A stretch of 64,000 nt of DNA from Xylophilus ampelinus (GTDB lineage Bacteria; Pseudomonadota; Gammaproteobacteria; Burkholderiales; Burkholderiaceae_C): assembly GCF_901875635.1 (NCBI RefSeq), contig NZ_CABFMN010000081.1, positions 17,316-81,315 of the forward strand. Reading direction: 5' to 3'. The notes under the pieces are model-generated. The model was not told the DNA's origin. It worked only from the letters and a program-made list of their open reading frames with translations, and did no database searches. The translations under genes and the position numbers were made by a program. Of the stretch, positions 51,728 to 61,937 are shown piece after piece; the first letter of the stretch is position 1; the number at the start of each line of letters is the position of its first letter.

Positions 51728-52066
51728 TCAATGATTCTCTTTGGCGTGGTTGATCGAGTACTTCGGGATCTCGACCGTCACGTCCTGCTGCGCCAGGATG
51801 GCCTGGCAGGACAGGCGCGACTGCGGCTCCAGGCCCCAGGCCCGGTCGAGCAGGTCTTCCTCGGCCTCGTCGGCTTCGTTGAGCGAGTTGTAGCCCTCGC
51901 GCACGACGACGTGGCAGGTCGTGCACGCACAGCTCATGTCGCAGGCATGCTCGATGTTGATGTGGTTGTCGAGCAGTGCTTCGCAGATCGAGGTGCCGGC
52001 CGGTGCCGTGATCTCGGCGCCCTGCGGGCAGTACTCGGCGTGGGGAAGGATCTTGATGACGGGCAT
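51728..52066 (-). CDS. fdx: ISC-type [2Fe-2S] ferredoxin
   Basis: Electron donor for Fe-S cluster assembly. The 112-residue product has the C-x5-C-x2-C motif HACDMSCACTTCHVVV and a fourth ligand in SRLSCQAIL. It is last in the isc/hsc block, 15 bp after hscA, the usual place. Confidence 0.96.
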   Translation of the reverse strand: MPVIKILPHAEYCPQGAEITAPAGTSICEALLDNHINIEHACDMSCACTTCHVVVREGYNSLNEADEAEEDLLDRAWGLEPQSRLSCQAILAQQDVTVEIPKYSINHAKENH

Positions 52067-52081
52067 CGTGGCGTCGCTGTT

Positions 52082-53938
52082 CTAGATGGATTCGAGCTTT
52101 CGGCCGGCCAGCGCCTTTGCAATGCCCTGGTTCATGCGCTGCGCGGCAAACGCCTCGGTGCCATCGGCCAGCGCCTTCGTGGCGGCCTCGACCGCTGCCG
52201 CATCCTGCAGCGAACGTGCGGCGTCGAGCTCGGCCATGAGGCGATCGATGGTGGCGCGCTCCTCGGCACCGAGGAGCGCGCCGTCGGCCTCCAAGGCGCT
52301 GCGAGTCGCGAGCAGCATGCGCTCGGCGTCGACACGCGCCTCGATCAGCGCGCGCGACTGCATGTCCTGCTGCGCCGTGGAGAAGCTCTCCTGCAGCATG
52401 GTCGCGATCTGGTCGTCCGACAGGCCGTAAGAGGGCTTGACCGCAACGCTCGCTTCCACGCCGCTGGTCTGCTCCTTCGCGCTGACCGACAGCAGGCCGT
52501 CGGCATCGACCGTGAAGGTGACACGGATGCGCGCCGCGCCCGCCGCCATCGGCGGAATGCCGCGCAGCGTGAAGCGCGCCAAGCTGCGGCAGTCGGCCAC
52601 CAGGTCGCGCTCGCCCTGCACCACGTGCAGCGCCAGCGCGGTCTGGCCGTCCTGGTAGGTGGTGAAGTCCTGTGCCATCGCCGTCGGGATGGTCTGGTTG
52701 CGCGGCACGATGCGCTCCACCAGGCCGCCCATGGTCTCGAGGCCCAGCGACAGCGGGATCACGTCCAGCAGCAGCAGGTCGCCCGCGCCGTCGTTGCCCG
52801 CCAGCTGGTTGGCCTGGATGGCGGCGCCCAGCGCCACCACCTCGTCCGGATTGAGGTTGGTCAGTGGCTCGCGGCCGAAGAACCCGGCGACCGCGTCGCG
52901 TACTTGCGGCATGCGCGTCGAGCCGCCGACCAGCACGATGCCCTGCAGGTCGTCCGGCTTGAGCCTGGCGTCGCGCAAGGCCTTGCGCACGGCTGCGAGC
53001 GTACGGTCGGTGAGGTGCCGCGTCGCCGCGTCGAAATCGCTGCGTTGTAGATCGAAACGGGCTGCAGCGCCCGCCACTACTGCGGAGAACGCTATCGATT
53101 CAGTAGCAGTCAACGCTTCCTTGGCCGCGCGGGCGGCAACCAGCAGCGCCGCACGGTCGGCGTCGCTCTTCGGCTGCATGCCGGTCTGCGCCACGACGAA
53201 GTCGGCCAGCGCATGGTCGTAGTCGTCGCCGCCCAGCGCCGAGTCGCCGCCGGTGGCGATGACCTCGAACACGCCCTGCGTGAGCCGCAGGATGGAGATG
53301 TCGAATGTGCCGCCACCGAGGTCGTACACGGCATAGACGCCCTCTGACGCGTTGTCCAGGCCGTAGGCGATGGCAGCCGCCGTGGGCTCGCTGATCAACC
53401 GCAGCACGTTCAGGCCCGCGAGTTGGGCCGCGTCCTTGGTGGCCTGGCGCTGGCCTTCGTCGAAGTACGCGGGCACGGTGATCACGGCACCGTAAAGCTC
53501 GTCGTCGAAGGTGTCCTCGGCGCGGTAGCGCAACGTCGCCAGGATCTCGGCGCTCACTTCCACCGGCGACTTGAGGCCGGCCGCCGTGCGCACCTGCACC
53601 ATGCCGCCCTCGCCCACCAGGCCGTAGGACATCGCATCGCGATTCGCCACATCGGCCAGGCCGCGGCCCATGAGGCGCTTGACGGAAGTGATGGTGTTGG
53701 CCGGATCCTGCGCGCGCGCGGCCACGGCCTCGAAGCCGATCTGGCGCCGGTCCTTGTCGAGGTAGCGAACGGCCGAAGGCAGGAGGACACGGCCCTGGTC
53801 GTCGGGCAAGCACTCGGCCACACCATGGCGCACGGCGGCGACGAGCGAATGCGTGGTGCCGAGGTCGATGCCGACGGCGATGCGGCGCTGGTGCGGATCA
53901 GGCGCCTGGCCGGGTTCGGAGATCTGGAGTAAAGCCAT
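52082..53938 (-). CDS. hscA: Fe-S assembly chaperone HscA
   Basis: Specialised Hsp70 that moves clusters off IscU with HscB. The 618-residue product has the ATPase blocks [27 protein letters not shown] and [13 protein letters not shown], and the substrate domain from about residue 390. Length matches HscA (~620), not DnaK. Palindrome copy 8 lies in frame near residue 280, encoding ESIAFSAVV. The start is 21 bp after the hscB stop. Confidence 0.97.
   Translation of the reverse strand: MALLQISEPGQAPDPHQRRIAVGIDLGTTHSLVAAVRHGVAECLPDDQGRVLLPSAVRYLDKDRRQIGFEAVAARAQDPANTITSVKRLMGRGLADVANRDAMSYGLVGEGGMVQVRTAAGLKSPVEVSAEILATLRYRAEDTFDDELYGAVITVPAYFDEGQRQATKDAAQLAGLNVLRLISEPTAAAIAYGLDNASEGVYAVYDLGGGTFDISILRLTQGVFEVIATGGDSALGGDDYDHALADFVVAQTGMQPKSDADRAALLVAARAAKEALTATESIAFSAVVAGAAARFDLQRSDFDAATRHLTDRTLAAVRKALRDARLKPDDLQGIVLVGGSTRMPQVRDAVAGFFGREPLTNLNPDEVVALGAAIQANQLAGNDGAGDLLLLDVIPLSLGLETMGGLVERIVPRNQTIPTAMAQDFTTYQDGQTALALHVVQGERDLVADCRSLARFTLRGIPPMAAGAARIRVTFTVDADGLLSVSAKEQTSGVEASVAVKPSYGLSDDQIATMLQESFSTAQQDMQSRALIEARVDAERMLLATRSALEADGALLGAEERATIDRLMAELDAARSLQDAAAVEAATKALADGTEAFAAQRMNQGIAKALAGRKLESI
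53091..53107. repeat. Dispersed 17-bp palindrome, copy 8 (inside hscA)
   Basis: GCTATCGATTCAGTAGC. In reverse orientation it is followed by GTTCTCCGCAGTAGTGGCGG and GCGCTGCAGCC, the common arm in register. It lies in frame in the hscA ATPase region. Confidence 0.78.
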
Positions 53939-53958
53939 GAAAACTGGAGAGCGAAACG

Positions 53959-54477
53959 CTATTGTCCTAGCCGATCGAAACGCTGGTCGACCTCGGAGGC
54001 AAAGCGCTCGATGAACATGAGGGCTCTGACCTGCGCCGCCGCCGCCGGGTAGTCACCCTTCTCGTCGATGAGCCAGTCCAGCGATGACAGAGCACGCGCA
54101 CGCGCCGAAGCCACCTGGGCTTGGAGCGCATCGAGCGCGGCCTCGTCGGCCGCCTCGTCGAGTGCCTCGCGCCATTCCATCTGCTGCATCAGGAACTCGG
54201 CCGGCATGGCGGTGTTCGTCTCGGCCTGGACCGGCGCACCGTTCAGCTCGCAGAGATAGGTGGCGCGCAGGAGGGGATCCTTCAGGCGCTGGTAGGCCTC
54301 GTTGATGCGCACCGACCACTGCATCGCCACGCGCTGCGCGGCCGCGCCCTGGGCCGCGAAACGGTCCGGATGGGCTTCGCGCTGCAGTTCCTTCCAGCGC
54401 GCATCGAGGGCCCTGCGGTCCTGCGCGAAGGTCGGAGGCACGGCAAAGAGTTCGAAATCGGTGTCGTTGAGGTTCAT
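53959..54477 (-). CDS. hscB: Fe-S assembly co-chaperone HscB
   Basis: J-domain protein targeting IscU to HscA. The 172-residue product starts [20 protein letters not shown], has the HPD motif in [12 protein letters not shown], and a carboxy-terminal three-helix region for IscU contact ([19 protein letters not shown]). ATG at 54477 gives the usual length. A terminator and repeat separate it from iscA. Confidence 0.96.
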   Translation of the reverse strand: MNLNDTDFELFAVPPTFAQDRRALDARWKELQREAHPDRFAAQGAAAQRVAMQWSVRINEAYQRLKDPLLRATYLCELNGAPVQAETNTAMPAEFLMQQMEWREALDEAADEAALDALQAQVASARARALSSLDWLIDEKGDYPAAAAQVRALMFIERFASEVDQRFDRLGQ

Positions 54478-54504
54478 GTCGATCGCAGCACGGCCAACAA
54501 AAAA

Positions 54505-54579
54505 GGCCCCCACGCTCCCCGCAGCCGCGTGGTTCGCGGCCCCCCCGAGGGGGTGCTTTTTGTCTTGGGGCGGCCCGGC
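54505..54579. repeat. GC-rich intergenic repeat, family 2, copy B
   Basis: Reads GGCCCCCACGCTCCCC, a core with CCCCCCGAGGGGG, then TTGGGGCGGCCCGGCG: the inverse of copy A with a variable middle. It lies between iscA and hscB. A diverged third copy is likely at 61053-61165. Confidence 0.65.
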
Positions 54580-54582
54580 GAC

Positions 54583-54606
54583 AAAAAGCCGCCTCGGGCG
54601 GCGGCT
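54583..54606 (-). terminator. Intrinsic terminator between iscA and hscB
   Basis: Read leftward: AGCCGCC, loop GCCCGA, GGCGGCT, then TTTTTG. It is about 30 bp downstream of the iscA stop and would reduce read-through into hscBA-fdx. Confidence 0.7.
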
Positions 54607-54635
54607 CTTGCAATCGCCCTCGCCGCAGCGAGTGG

Positions 54636-54959
54636 CTAGATCCGGAAGCTCTCACCGCAGCCGCAGCGGTCGCGTTCGTTCGGGTTGTTGAACTTGAAGC
54701 CTTCGTTCAGGCCCTCGCGCACGAAGTCGAGCTGCGTGCCGTCGATGTAGGCCAGGCTCTTCGGGTCCACGAGCACCTTCACGCCGTGGTCTTCGAACAC
54801 CACGTCCTCGGGCGCCATCTCGTCCACGTACTCCAGCTTGTAAGCCAGGCCCGAGCACCCCGTCGTCTTCACGCCCAGCCGCACGCCCACCCCCTTGCCC
54901 CGCTTGCTCAGGTAGCGGTTCACGTGGCGGGCAGCGGCTTCGGTCAGGGTGACGGACAT
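54636..54959 (-). CDS. iscA: Fe-S assembly A-type carrier IscA
   Basis: The 107-residue product begins [13 protein letters not shown] and has the three ligand cysteines in [14 protein letters not shown] and DRCGCGESF. Length and motif spacing are typical. It carries clusters to target proteins. The ATG at 54959 lies 43 bp after the iscU stop. Confidence 0.96.
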   Translation of the reverse strand: MSVTLTEAAARHVNRYLSKRGKGVGVRLGVKTTGCSGLAYKLEYVDEMAPEDVVFEDHGVKVLVDPKSLAYIDGTQLDFVREGLNEGFKFNNPNERDRCGCGESFRI

Positions 54960-55002
54960 GGTGCAGGAGCGGACGAACAAACGAGCGAACAAGAAGTAAG
55001 GA

Positions 55003-55419
55003 TCAGTGAACGGCTTCTTCGCCGGCCGGCGCCTTGGCGCCGTGCTTGGCCTTGTAGTCGTTCACGGCGGCCTTGATCGCGTCCTCGGCCAGGATCGAGC
55101 AATGGATCTTCACCGGCGGCAGCGCCAGTTCCTCGGCGATCTGCGCGTTCTTGAGCGCAGCCGCCTCGTCCAGCGTCTTGCCCTTGACCCATTCGGTCAC
55201 CAGCGACGAGGACGCGATCGCCGAGCCGCAGCCGTAGGTCTTGAAGCGTGCGTCCTCGATCACGCCGGTTTCGGCATTGACCTTGATCTGTAGCTTCATC
55301 ACGTCGCCGCAGGCCGGTGCGCCGACCATGCCGGTGCCGACCGAGTCGTCGCCCTTGTCGAAGGAGCCGACGTTGCGCGGGTTCTCGTAGTGGTCGATGA
55401 CCTTCTCGGAATAAGCCAT
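55003..55419 (-). CDS. iscU: Fe-S scaffold IscU
   Basis: Scaffold on which clusters are built. The 138-residue product has the three conserved cysteines in [24 protein letters not shown] and [12 protein letters not shown], and the LPPVK HscA-binding motif (ALPPVKIHC). It starts [20 protein letters not shown]. Confidence 0.97.
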   Translation of the reverse strand: MAYSEKVIDHYENPRNVGSFDKGDDSVGTGMVGAPACGDVMKLQIKVNAETGVIEDARFKTYGCGSAIASSSLVTEWVKGKTLDEAAALKNAQIAEELALPPVKIHCSILAEDAIKAAVNDYKAKHGAKAPAGEEAVH

Positions 55420-55461
55420 GGTGTTACCTCTTCAATCGTGGTGTTCTACGTCGAGCGGCGT

Positions 55462-56682
55462 TCAGTGCGCTGCCCACTGGATGGTGCTCAGATCGACCCC
55501 GTCCTGGTACATCTCCCACAACGGGCTGAGCTCGCGCAGCTTGCTCACGTTGTGCTTGATGGTGGCGATGGCGTAGTCGATTTCTTCCTCGGTCGTGAAA
55601 CGGCCGATGGTCATGCGCAGGCTGCTGTGCGCCAGCTCGTCGCTGCGGCCGAGGGCTCGCAGCACGTAGCTCGGCTCCAGGCTGGCCGAGGTGCAGGCCG
55701 AGCCCGACGACACCGCCAGGCCCTTGATGCCCATGATGAGCGACTCGCCTTCGACGAAGTTGAAGCTCATGTTCAGGTTGTGCGGCACGCGGTGCTCGAG
55801 GTCGCCGTTGATGAAGACCTGCTCGACGTCCTTGAGGCCATCCAGCAGCCGCTTCTGCAGGCGCTTCGCCTTGGCGATGTCATCCTTCATCTCTGCCTTG
55901 GCGATGCGGAACGCCTCGCCCATGCCGACGATCTGGTGCGTGGGCAGCGTGCCAGAACGCATGCCGCGCTCGTGGCCGCCGCCGTGCATCTGGGCCTCCA
56001 GCCGCACGCGCGGCTTGCGGCGCACGTACAGCGCACCGATGCCCTTGGGACCGTAGGTCTTGTGAGAGGCCAGGCTCATCAGGTCGATCGGCAACTTCGC
56101 CACGTCGATCTCCAGCTTCCCGGTCGCCTGCGCGGCGTCGACGTGGAAGATCACGCCCTTCTCGCGGCACAGATTGCCCAGCGCGACCACGTCCTGCACC
56201 ACGCCGATCTCGTTGTTCACGTACATGACGCTCGCGAGGATGGTGTCGGGACGGATCGCCGCCTTGAATTTCTCCAGGTCGAGCAAGCCGTTTTCCTCGA
56301 CGTCGAGGTAGGTCACCTCGAAGCCCTGCCGCTCCAGCTCGCGCATCACGTCCAGCACCGCCTTGTGCTCGGTCTTGACGGTGATGAGGTGCTTGCCCTT
56401 GCCCTTGTAGAAGTGCGCGGCGCCCTTGATGGCCAGGTTGTCGGACTCGGTGGCGCCGGAGGTCCACACGATCTCGCGCGGGTCGGCACCGATCAGGTCG
56501 GCCACCTGCGTGCGGGCCTTCTCGACGGCCTCTTCGGCCTCCCAGCCCCAGGCATGGCTGCGTGACGCGGGGTTGCCGAAATGCTCGCGCAGCCAGGGGA
56601 TCATCGCGTCGACCACGCGCGGGTCGACAGGCGTGGTGGCGCCGTAGTCCAGGTAGATCGGGAAATAGGGGGTCACATCCAT
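55462..56682 (-). CDS. iscS: Cysteine desulfurase IscS
   Basis: Sulfur donor for Fe-S clusters and tRNA thiolation. The 406-residue product has the PLP Lys in [17 protein letters not shown] and the active Cys in [17 protein letters not shown], with a carboxy-terminal tail for IscU contact. Start [20 protein letters not shown] at 56682 is chosen over an upstream in-frame ATG because family members begin here. Confidence 0.97.
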   Translation of the reverse strand: MDVTPYFPIYLDYGATTPVDPRVVDAMIPWLREHFGNPASRSHAWGWEAEEAVEKARTQVADLIGADPREIVWTSGATESDNLAIKGAAHFYKGKGKHLITVKTEHKAVLDVMRELERQGFEVTYLDVEENGLLDLEKFKAAIRPDTILASVMYVNNEIGVVQDVVALGNLCREKGVIFHVDAAQATGKLEIDVAKLPIDLMSLASHKTYGPKGIGALYVRRKPRVRLEAQMHGGGHERGMRSGTLPTHQIVGMGEAFRIAKAEMKDDIAKAKRLQKRLLDGLKDVEQVFINGDLEHRVPHNLNMSFNFVEGESLIMGIKGLAVSSGSACTSASLEPSYVLRALGRSDELAHSSLRMTIGRFTTEEEIDYAIATIKHNVSKLRELSPLWEMYQDGVDLSTIQWAAH

Positions 56683-56790
56683 GGCTTGCTCGTGCTGGCG
56701 TGGGTCAAACAATGCGCGTGGGCCGGCCGGGGCCGCAGCCGCCGGCGATGGCCCGGTCGAATCAGGATTTGGCGAAGGCGTTGCAGAACA

Positions 56791-57327
56791 TCACGACTTG
56801 GCAAAGGCATTGCCAAGGGCGAACACCGAATTCGGTGCGTTGACGCGGATCGGCTTGACCACCGGCTGGCTCGAGATGGCCCGCTTCACGGCCGGCTTGT
56901 TCTCGATCTGCACGCCCTTGGCGATCTGGTCGTCGACCAGCTTCTGCAGCGTGACGGAGTCCAGGAACTCGACCATCTTCTGGTTGAGCGAGGCCCACAG
57001 TTCGTGCGTCATGCAGCGGCCGGCTTCGCCCAGACAGTTTTCCTTGCCGCCGCACTGCGTGGCGTCGATCGGCTCGTCGACCGAGACGATGATGTCGGCG
57101 ACGGTGATGTCCGAAGCCTTGCGGCCCAGCGAGTAGCCGCCGCCCGGGCCGCGGGTGGATTCGACGAGTTCGTGGCGGCGCAGCTTGCCGAACAGCTGCT
57201 CGAGGTAGGACAGCGAGATCTGCTGCCGCTGGCTGATGGCCGCCAGCGTGACCGGGCCGGTGTTCTGGCGCAGTGCCAGATCGATCATGGCGGTGACCGC
57301 AAAACGGCCCTTGGTTGTGAGACGCAT
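56791..57327 (-). CDS. iscR: Fe-S cluster regulator IscR
   Basis: Rrf2-family repressor sensing Fe-S status and controlling the isc operon. The 178-residue product has the winged helix (MRLTTKGRFAVTAMIDLAL, SLSYLEQLFGKLRRHELVES) and the cluster ligands in CGGKENCLGEAGRC. It is a little longer than E. coli IscR (162). It is first gene of the leftward operon. The 242 bp upstream hold a CCCGAG/CTCGGG hairpin at 57494-57510, but I cannot define the operator. Confidence 0.94.
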   Translation of the reverse strand: MRLTTKGRFAVTAMIDLALRQNTGPVTLAAISQRQQISLSYLEQLFGKLRRHELVESTRGPGGGYSLGRKASDITVADIIVSVDEPIDATQCGGKENCLGEAGRCMTHELWASLNQKMVEFLDSVTLQKLVDDQIAKGVQIENKPAVKRAISSQPVVKPIRVNAPNSVFALGNAFAKS

Positions 57328-57569
57328 CGCAAGCTCCTTCGAAGTGCTTACCGTTGAAATGACACCTGGTGCACAGCCCGGGTGGCGTCGTCTCCGCCCC
57401 TGCCCGCCTCGTGCCCATCCAGGGATCAGAGGCGGCTCTTCATCGCGAAGTTCAGACTTTTGTTGAGTGTTTCGCTCAAGTTTAGCAGAAAGCCCCGAGT
57501 TTTGCTCGGGTAAACCCGCTGAAACCGGTTCCAACCTACGCGAAGCCAGCGGATGCCAACGGCTCGCCG

Positions 57570-59681
57570 TCAGGAGCCGGCGGTCGGCAGCACCACGATG
57601 TTGTCGCCGCCCGCCGCGCCGAAGGCCTGTTCGCGCAGCAGCGCCAACTGGTCGCGCACCCGCGCCGCCTTCTCGAACTCCAGGTTGCGCGCGTGTTCGA
57701 GCATCTGCTTTTCCAGCCGCTTGATCTCCCTGGCAATGTCCTTCTCGGACATGTCCTCGACCTTCGCGCGTTCCAGGTCGCGCTTGGCCGCCTCCTTTCC
57801 CGATTTCTCGCTGTAGACGCCATCGATCAGCTCGCGCACCTGCTTGACGATGCTGCGCGGCGTGATGCCGTTGGCCTCGTTGAAGGCGATCTGCTTGGCG
57901 CGCCGGCGTTCCGTCTCGTCGATGGCCTTCTTCATCGAGGCGGTCATGTTGTCGGCGTACAGGATGGCCTTGCCGTGCAGGTTGCGCGCCGCCCGGCCGA
58001 TGGTCTGGATCAGGCTGCGCTCGGCCCGCAGGAAGCCTTCCTTGTCTGCGTCGAGGATGGCCACGAGCGACACCTCAGGAATGTCCAGGCCCTCGCGCAG
58101 CAGGTTGATGCCCACCAGCACGTCGAAGGTGCCCAGTCGCAGGTCACGCAGGATCTCCACGCGCTCCACCGTGTCCACGTCGCTGTGCAGGTAGCGCACC
58201 TTCACGCCGTTGTCGCCCAGGTAGTCGGTGAGCTGTTCGGCCATCCGCTTGGTCAGCGTGGTGATGAGCACGCGCTCGTTCTTCTCGACCCGGATGCGGA
58301 TTTCCTGCAGCACGTCGTCGACCTGGTGCGTCGCCGGCCGGACCTCGACCTCGGGGTCGATCAGGCCGGTGGGCCGCACCAGTTGCTCCACCACCTGGCC
58401 GGCATGCTCCTGCTCGTACGCGGCCGGCGTGGCAGAGACGAAGATGCACTGGCGCATGCGCCGCTCGAACTCCTCGAACTTCAGCGGCCGGTTGTCCAGC
58501 GCCGAGGGCAGGCGGAAGCCGTACTCCACCAGCGTGGTCTTGCGCGCGCGGTCGCCGTTGTACATGGCCGAGAGCTGGCCGATCATCTGGTGGCTCTCGT
58601 CCAGGAACATGATGCCGTCCTTGGGCATGTAATCCGTCAAGGTGGCCGGCGGGTCGCCCGGCGCCGCGCCCGACAGGTGGCGCGTGTAGTTCTCGATGCC
58701 CTTGCAGTGGCCGATCTCGGCCAGCATCTCCAGGTCGAAGCGGGTGCGCTGCTCCAGGCGCTGCGCCTCCACCAGCTTGCCGGCGCCGACCAGTTCCTTG
58801 AGCCGGTCGGCCAGCTCGGCCTTGATGGTGTCGACGGCGCGCAGCGTCTTGTCGCGCGGCGTCACGTAGTGGCTCGACGGATAGACGGTGAAGCGCGGCA
58901 CCTTCTGCCGGATGCGGCCGGTCAGCGGGTCAAACAGCGACAGCGTCTCGATCTCGTCGTCGAAGAGCTCGATGCGGATCGCCAGCTCGCTGTGCTCGGC
59001 CGGAAACACGTCGATGGTGTCGCCGCGCACCCGGAAGGTGCCGCGCGCGAAGTCCTGCTCGTTGCGCGTGTACTGCATGCGGATCAGCCGCCCGATCAGG
59101 TCGCGCTGACCGATCTTGTCGCCCACGCGCATGATCAGCCGCATCTCCATGTAGTCCTCGGGCGTGCCGATGCCGTAGATCGCGCTCACCGTCGCCACGA
59201 TCACCACGTCGCGCCGCTCCAGCACGCTCTTGGTGGCCGACAGCCGCATCTGCTCGATGTGTTCGTTGATCGACGAGTCCTTCTCGATGAACAGGTCGCG
59301 CTGCGGCACATAGGCCTCGGGCTGGTAGTAGTCGTAGTAGCTGACGAAGTACTCCACCGCGTTCTTCGGGAAGAACTCGCGGAATTCGCTGTACAGCTGG
59401 GCCGCCAGCGTCTTGTTCGGCGCGAAGACGATCGCCGGCTTGCCCAGCCGCGCGATCACGTTGGCCATGGTGAAGGTCTTGCCGGAGCCGGTCACGCCCA
59501 GCAGGGTCTGGAACACCTCCCCGTCCTGCACGCCCTCGACCAGCTTGGCGATGGCGGTGGGCTGGTCGCCGGCCGGCGGGTAGGGCTGGAAGAGCTGAAA
59601 GGGGGAATCAGGGAAGTTGACGAACTCGCCCTGGCGGGGCGTGTCCTGGACGGCTTCGGGGGTGTCGGGGGCGGAAGGCAT
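57570..59681 (-). CDS. uvrB: Excinuclease ABC subunit B
   Basis: Damage-verifying helicase of nucleotide excision repair. The 703-residue product has Walker A GVTGSGKT (about residues 62-69), the beta-hairpin region [26 protein letters not shown], helicase motif QTIGRAARN and the carboxy-terminal UVR domain ([20 protein letters not shown]). The amino terminus has a ~20-residue Pro/Asp leader. No SOS box could be identified in the 170 bp to the divergent gene. Confidence 0.97.
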   Translation of the reverse strand: MPSAPDTPEAVQDTPRQGEFVNFPDSPFQLFQPYPPAGDQPTAIAKLVEGVQDGEVFQTLLGVTGSGKTFTMANVIARLGKPAIVFAPNKTLAAQLYSEFREFFPKNAVEYFVSYYDYYQPEAYVPQRDLFIEKDSSINEHIEQMRLSATKSVLERRDVVIVATVSAIYGIGTPEDYMEMRLIMRVGDKIGQRDLIGRLIRMQYTRNEQDFARGTFRVRGDTIDVFPAEHSELAIRIELFDDEIETLSLFDPLTGRIRQKVPRFTVYPSSHYVTPRDKTLRAVDTIKAELADRLKELVGAGKLVEAQRLEQRTRFDLEMLAEIGHCKGIENYTRHLSGAAPGDPPATLTDYMPKDGIMFLDESHQMIGQLSAMYNGDRARKTTLVEYGFRLPSALDNRPLKFEEFERRMRQCIFVSATPAAYEQEHAGQVVEQLVRPTGLIDPEVEVRPATHQVDDVLQEIRIRVEKNERVLITTLTKRMAEQLTDYLGDNGVKVRYLHSDVDTVERVEILRDLRLGTFDVLVGINLLREGLDIPEVSLVAILDADKEGFLRAERSLIQTIGRAARNLHGKAILYADNMTASMKKAIDETERRRAKQIAFNEANGITPRSIVKQVRELIDGVYSEKSGKEAAKRDLERAKVEDMSEKDIAREIKRLEKQMLEHARNLEFEKAARVRDQLALLREQAFGAAGGDNIVVLPTAGS

Positions 59682-59850
59682 CGTGCGCTACAGAACAGAA
59701 GGGGACGGTGGTCGGGAGACGGTGTTCCGGTACAGCTGCAGACCGGCCCGGTAAAATTCAAGCGAACCCGCAAGGCTAGCGCAGCCGCGGGCTCGCCGAA
59801 AGCCCCGCCTTTTGCGCCGGGCAGCCCACCATCCGAAGGACTTTCTCCAA

Positions 59851-61047
59851 ATGTCTCTGTTCACCGCCGTCGAAATGGCGCCGCGCGACCCGATCCTGGG
59901 TCTCAACGAACAATTTGCCGCCGACACCAATCCCAACAAAGTCAACCTGGGCGTGGGCGTGTACTACGACGACAACGGCAAGCTGCCCCTGCTCGAGTGC
60001 GTGAAAAAGGCCGAAGCCGACATGATGAAGGCGCCCAGCGCCCGCGGCTACCTGCCGATCGACGGCATTGCCGCCTATGACTCGGCCGTCAAGTCGCTGG
60101 TCTTCGGCGCCGACAGCGAGCCGGTCAAGTCGGGCCGCGTGGCCACGGTCCAGGGCCTGGGCGGCACCGGCGGCCTGAAGATCGGTGCCGACTTCCTGAA
60201 GAAGCTCAGCCCCGGCGCCAAGGTGCTCATCAGCGACCCGAGCTGGGAGAACCACCGTGCCCTGTTCACCCAGGCCGGCTTCACCGTCGAAACCCACCCC
60301 TACTACGACGCCGAGAAGCGCGGCGTGAACTTCGAGGGCATGCTGGCCGCACTGAACGCTGCGCCCGCCGGCACCATCGTCGTGCTGCATGCCTGCTGCC
60401 ACAACCCGACCGGCTACGACATCACGCCGGCCCAGTGGGACCAGGTCGTCGCCGCCGTCAAGGCGAAGAACCTCACGCCTTTCCTCGACATGGCCTACCA
60501 GGGCTTCGGCAACGGCATCCAGGAAGACGGCGCCGTGATCGGCAAGTTCGTCGCCGCCGGCCTGAATTTCTTCGTCGCCACTTCCTTCTCCAAGAGCTTC
60601 AGCCTCTACGGCGAGCGCGTGGGCGCCCTGTCGGTGCTGTGCGCCGACAAGGACGAAGCGGCCCGCGTGCTTTCGCAGCTCAAGATCATGATCCGCACCA
60701 ACTACAGCAACCCGCCGACGCACGGCGGCGCGGTGGTCGCGGCCGTGCTGGGCAATGCCGAGCTGCGCGCCCTGTGGGAGAAGGAACTGGGCGAGATGCG
60801 CGTGCGCATCAAGGCCATGCGCCAGAAGCTGGTCGACGGCCTGAAGGCCGCCGGCGTGAAGCAGGACATGGGCTTCATCACCAGCCAGATCGGCATGTTC
60901 AGCTACTCGGGTCTGAGCAAGGACCAGATGGTCCGCCTGCGCAACGAGTTCGGCGTGTACGGCACGGACACCGGCCGCATGTGCGTGGCGGCGCTGAACA
61001 GCAAGAACATCGACTACGTCTGCCAGGCCATCGCGAAAGTGGTCTGA
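59851..61047 (+). CDS. Aromatic/aspartate aminotransferase (class I PLP)
   Basis: The 398-residue product begins MSLFTAVEMAPRDPILGLNE and has NPTGYD, the PLP Lys in TSFSKSFSLYGERVG (near residue 248) and the substrate Arg near the end (DTGRMCVAAL). The I-alpha layout fits AspC/TyrB; Burkholderiales copies are often annotated tyrB, but specificity cannot be read here. GTAAAATTC upstream resembles a -10 box. It is divergent from uvrB. Confidence 0.93.
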   Translation: MSLFTAVEMAPRDPILGLNEQFAADTNPNKVNLGVGVYYDDNGKLPLLECVKKAEADMMKAPSARGYLPIDGIAAYDSAVKSLVFGADSEPVKSGRVATVQGLGGTGGLKIGADFLKKLSPGAKVLISDPSWENHRALFTQAGFTVETHPYYDAEKRGVNFEGMLAALNAAPAGTIVVLHACCHNPTGYDITPAQWDQVVAAVKAKNLTPFLDMAYQGFGNGIQEDGAVIGKFVAAGLNFFVATSFSKSFSLYGERVGALSVLCADKDEAARVLSQLKIMIRTNYSNPPTHGGAVVAAVLGNAELRALWEKELGEMRVRIKAMRQKLVDGLKAAGVKQDMGFITSQIGMFSYSGLSKDQMVRLRNEFGVYGTDTGRMCVAALNSKNIDYVCQAIAKVV

Positions 61048-61183
61048 CATCCCCCATGCGGCTTCGCCGCTCCCCCTTCCGCTTCGCGAAGGGGGCGCAC
61101 CCAGCGGCCTGGCCAAGCCAGTTCCGCGGGTGCCCCGGCAGGGGCTGGCACGGTGCTCCGCGTGGGGAGACTTTCAACGCTCG

Positions 61184-61879
61184 ATGACAAATCCCGTCGA
61201 CGCCCCGGCCCCAGGCAGCGCCGCCGAGGCGCCGTCCAGGCTTTTTGTCGACCAGGCGCTGGCCAATCCCGCCAACCGCGCGATTCTGGAACGCCTCCCG
61301 ACGCTGGGCCTGCCCGACGCCTGGCTGGTCGCCGGCTGCCTGTTCCAGACGGTGTGGAACCTGCGCACCGGCCGCCCGGCCATGGACGGCATCCGCGACT
61401 ACGACCTTTTCTACTTCGACGCCGGCGACCTCTCGGCCGAGGCCGAGAACGCCGTGGCCCAGCGCGTGGAGGCGGCCTGCGCCGACCTGCCGGTGACGCT
61501 GGAAGTCAAGAACCAGGCCCGCGTCCACACCTGGTACGAGGCGCACTTCGGCGCGCCATACAGCCCGCTGCAGACCTCGACGGACGGCATCGACCGCTTC
61601 CTGGTCGAAGGCACCTGCGTCGGACTGCAGGCGCGTGCCGACGGCCTCACGCTGTATGCGCCCGACGGGCTTGCCGGCCTCATGGGCGGGGTGCTGCGGC
61701 CCAACCGGCGCAGCCCCGATCCGCGCCTGTATGCCGCCAAGGCCGCCGACTATCGGCGCCGCTGGCCCTGGCTCACCGTGCTCGATACCGAAAGCCAGGC
61801 GCCTGCGCGCCCTTTGCTTGTGCATCGAATCGGCCTCCGGCGCCCGCTGGACGGGCGCGAGCAGCTATCAAATCGATAG
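61184..61879 (+). CDS. Nucleotidyltransferase-fold protein (NTP_transf_6-like)
   Basis: The 231-residue product has WLVAGCLFQTVWNLRTG, then GIRDYDLFYFDAGDL with the Asp-x-Asp metal site of the nucleotidyltransferase fold, and YEAHFGAPYSPLQTSTDGID. This is the layout of the PF06042-type family of unknown function. The last codons and the TAG stop are supplied by palindrome copy 9. Natural substrate unknown. Confidence 0.8.
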   Translation: MTNPVDAPAPGSAAEAPSRLFVDQALANPANRAILERLPTLGLPDAWLVAGCLFQTVWNLRTGRPAMDGIRDYDLFYFDAGDLSAEAENAVAQRVEAACADLPVTLEVKNQARVHTWYEAHFGAPYSPLQTSTDGIDRFLVEGTCVGLQARADGLTLYAPDGLAGLMGGVLRPNRRSPDPRLYAAKAADYRRRWPWLTVLDTESQAPARPLLVHRIGLRRPLDGREQLSNR

Positions 61880-61880
61880 C
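61864..61880. repeat. Dispersed 17-bp palindrome, copy 9 (gene stop)
   Basis: GCTATCAAATCGATAGC. In reverse it is followed by TGCTCGCGCCCGTCCAGCGG and GCGCCGGAGGCC. The TAG stop of the nucleotidyltransferase gene lies inside it. Confidence 0.78.
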
Positions 61881-61937
61881 ATTCGGCACTGCGACCGCGT
61901 CCCGCGCGTGGCGCGGCTCTTGCATTCATTCGTGGCA

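Noticed and set aside
57693..60080. 795-codon rightward open frame opposite uvrB
   Set aside because: Antisense of uvrB and running into an unrelated gene; low-complexity product.
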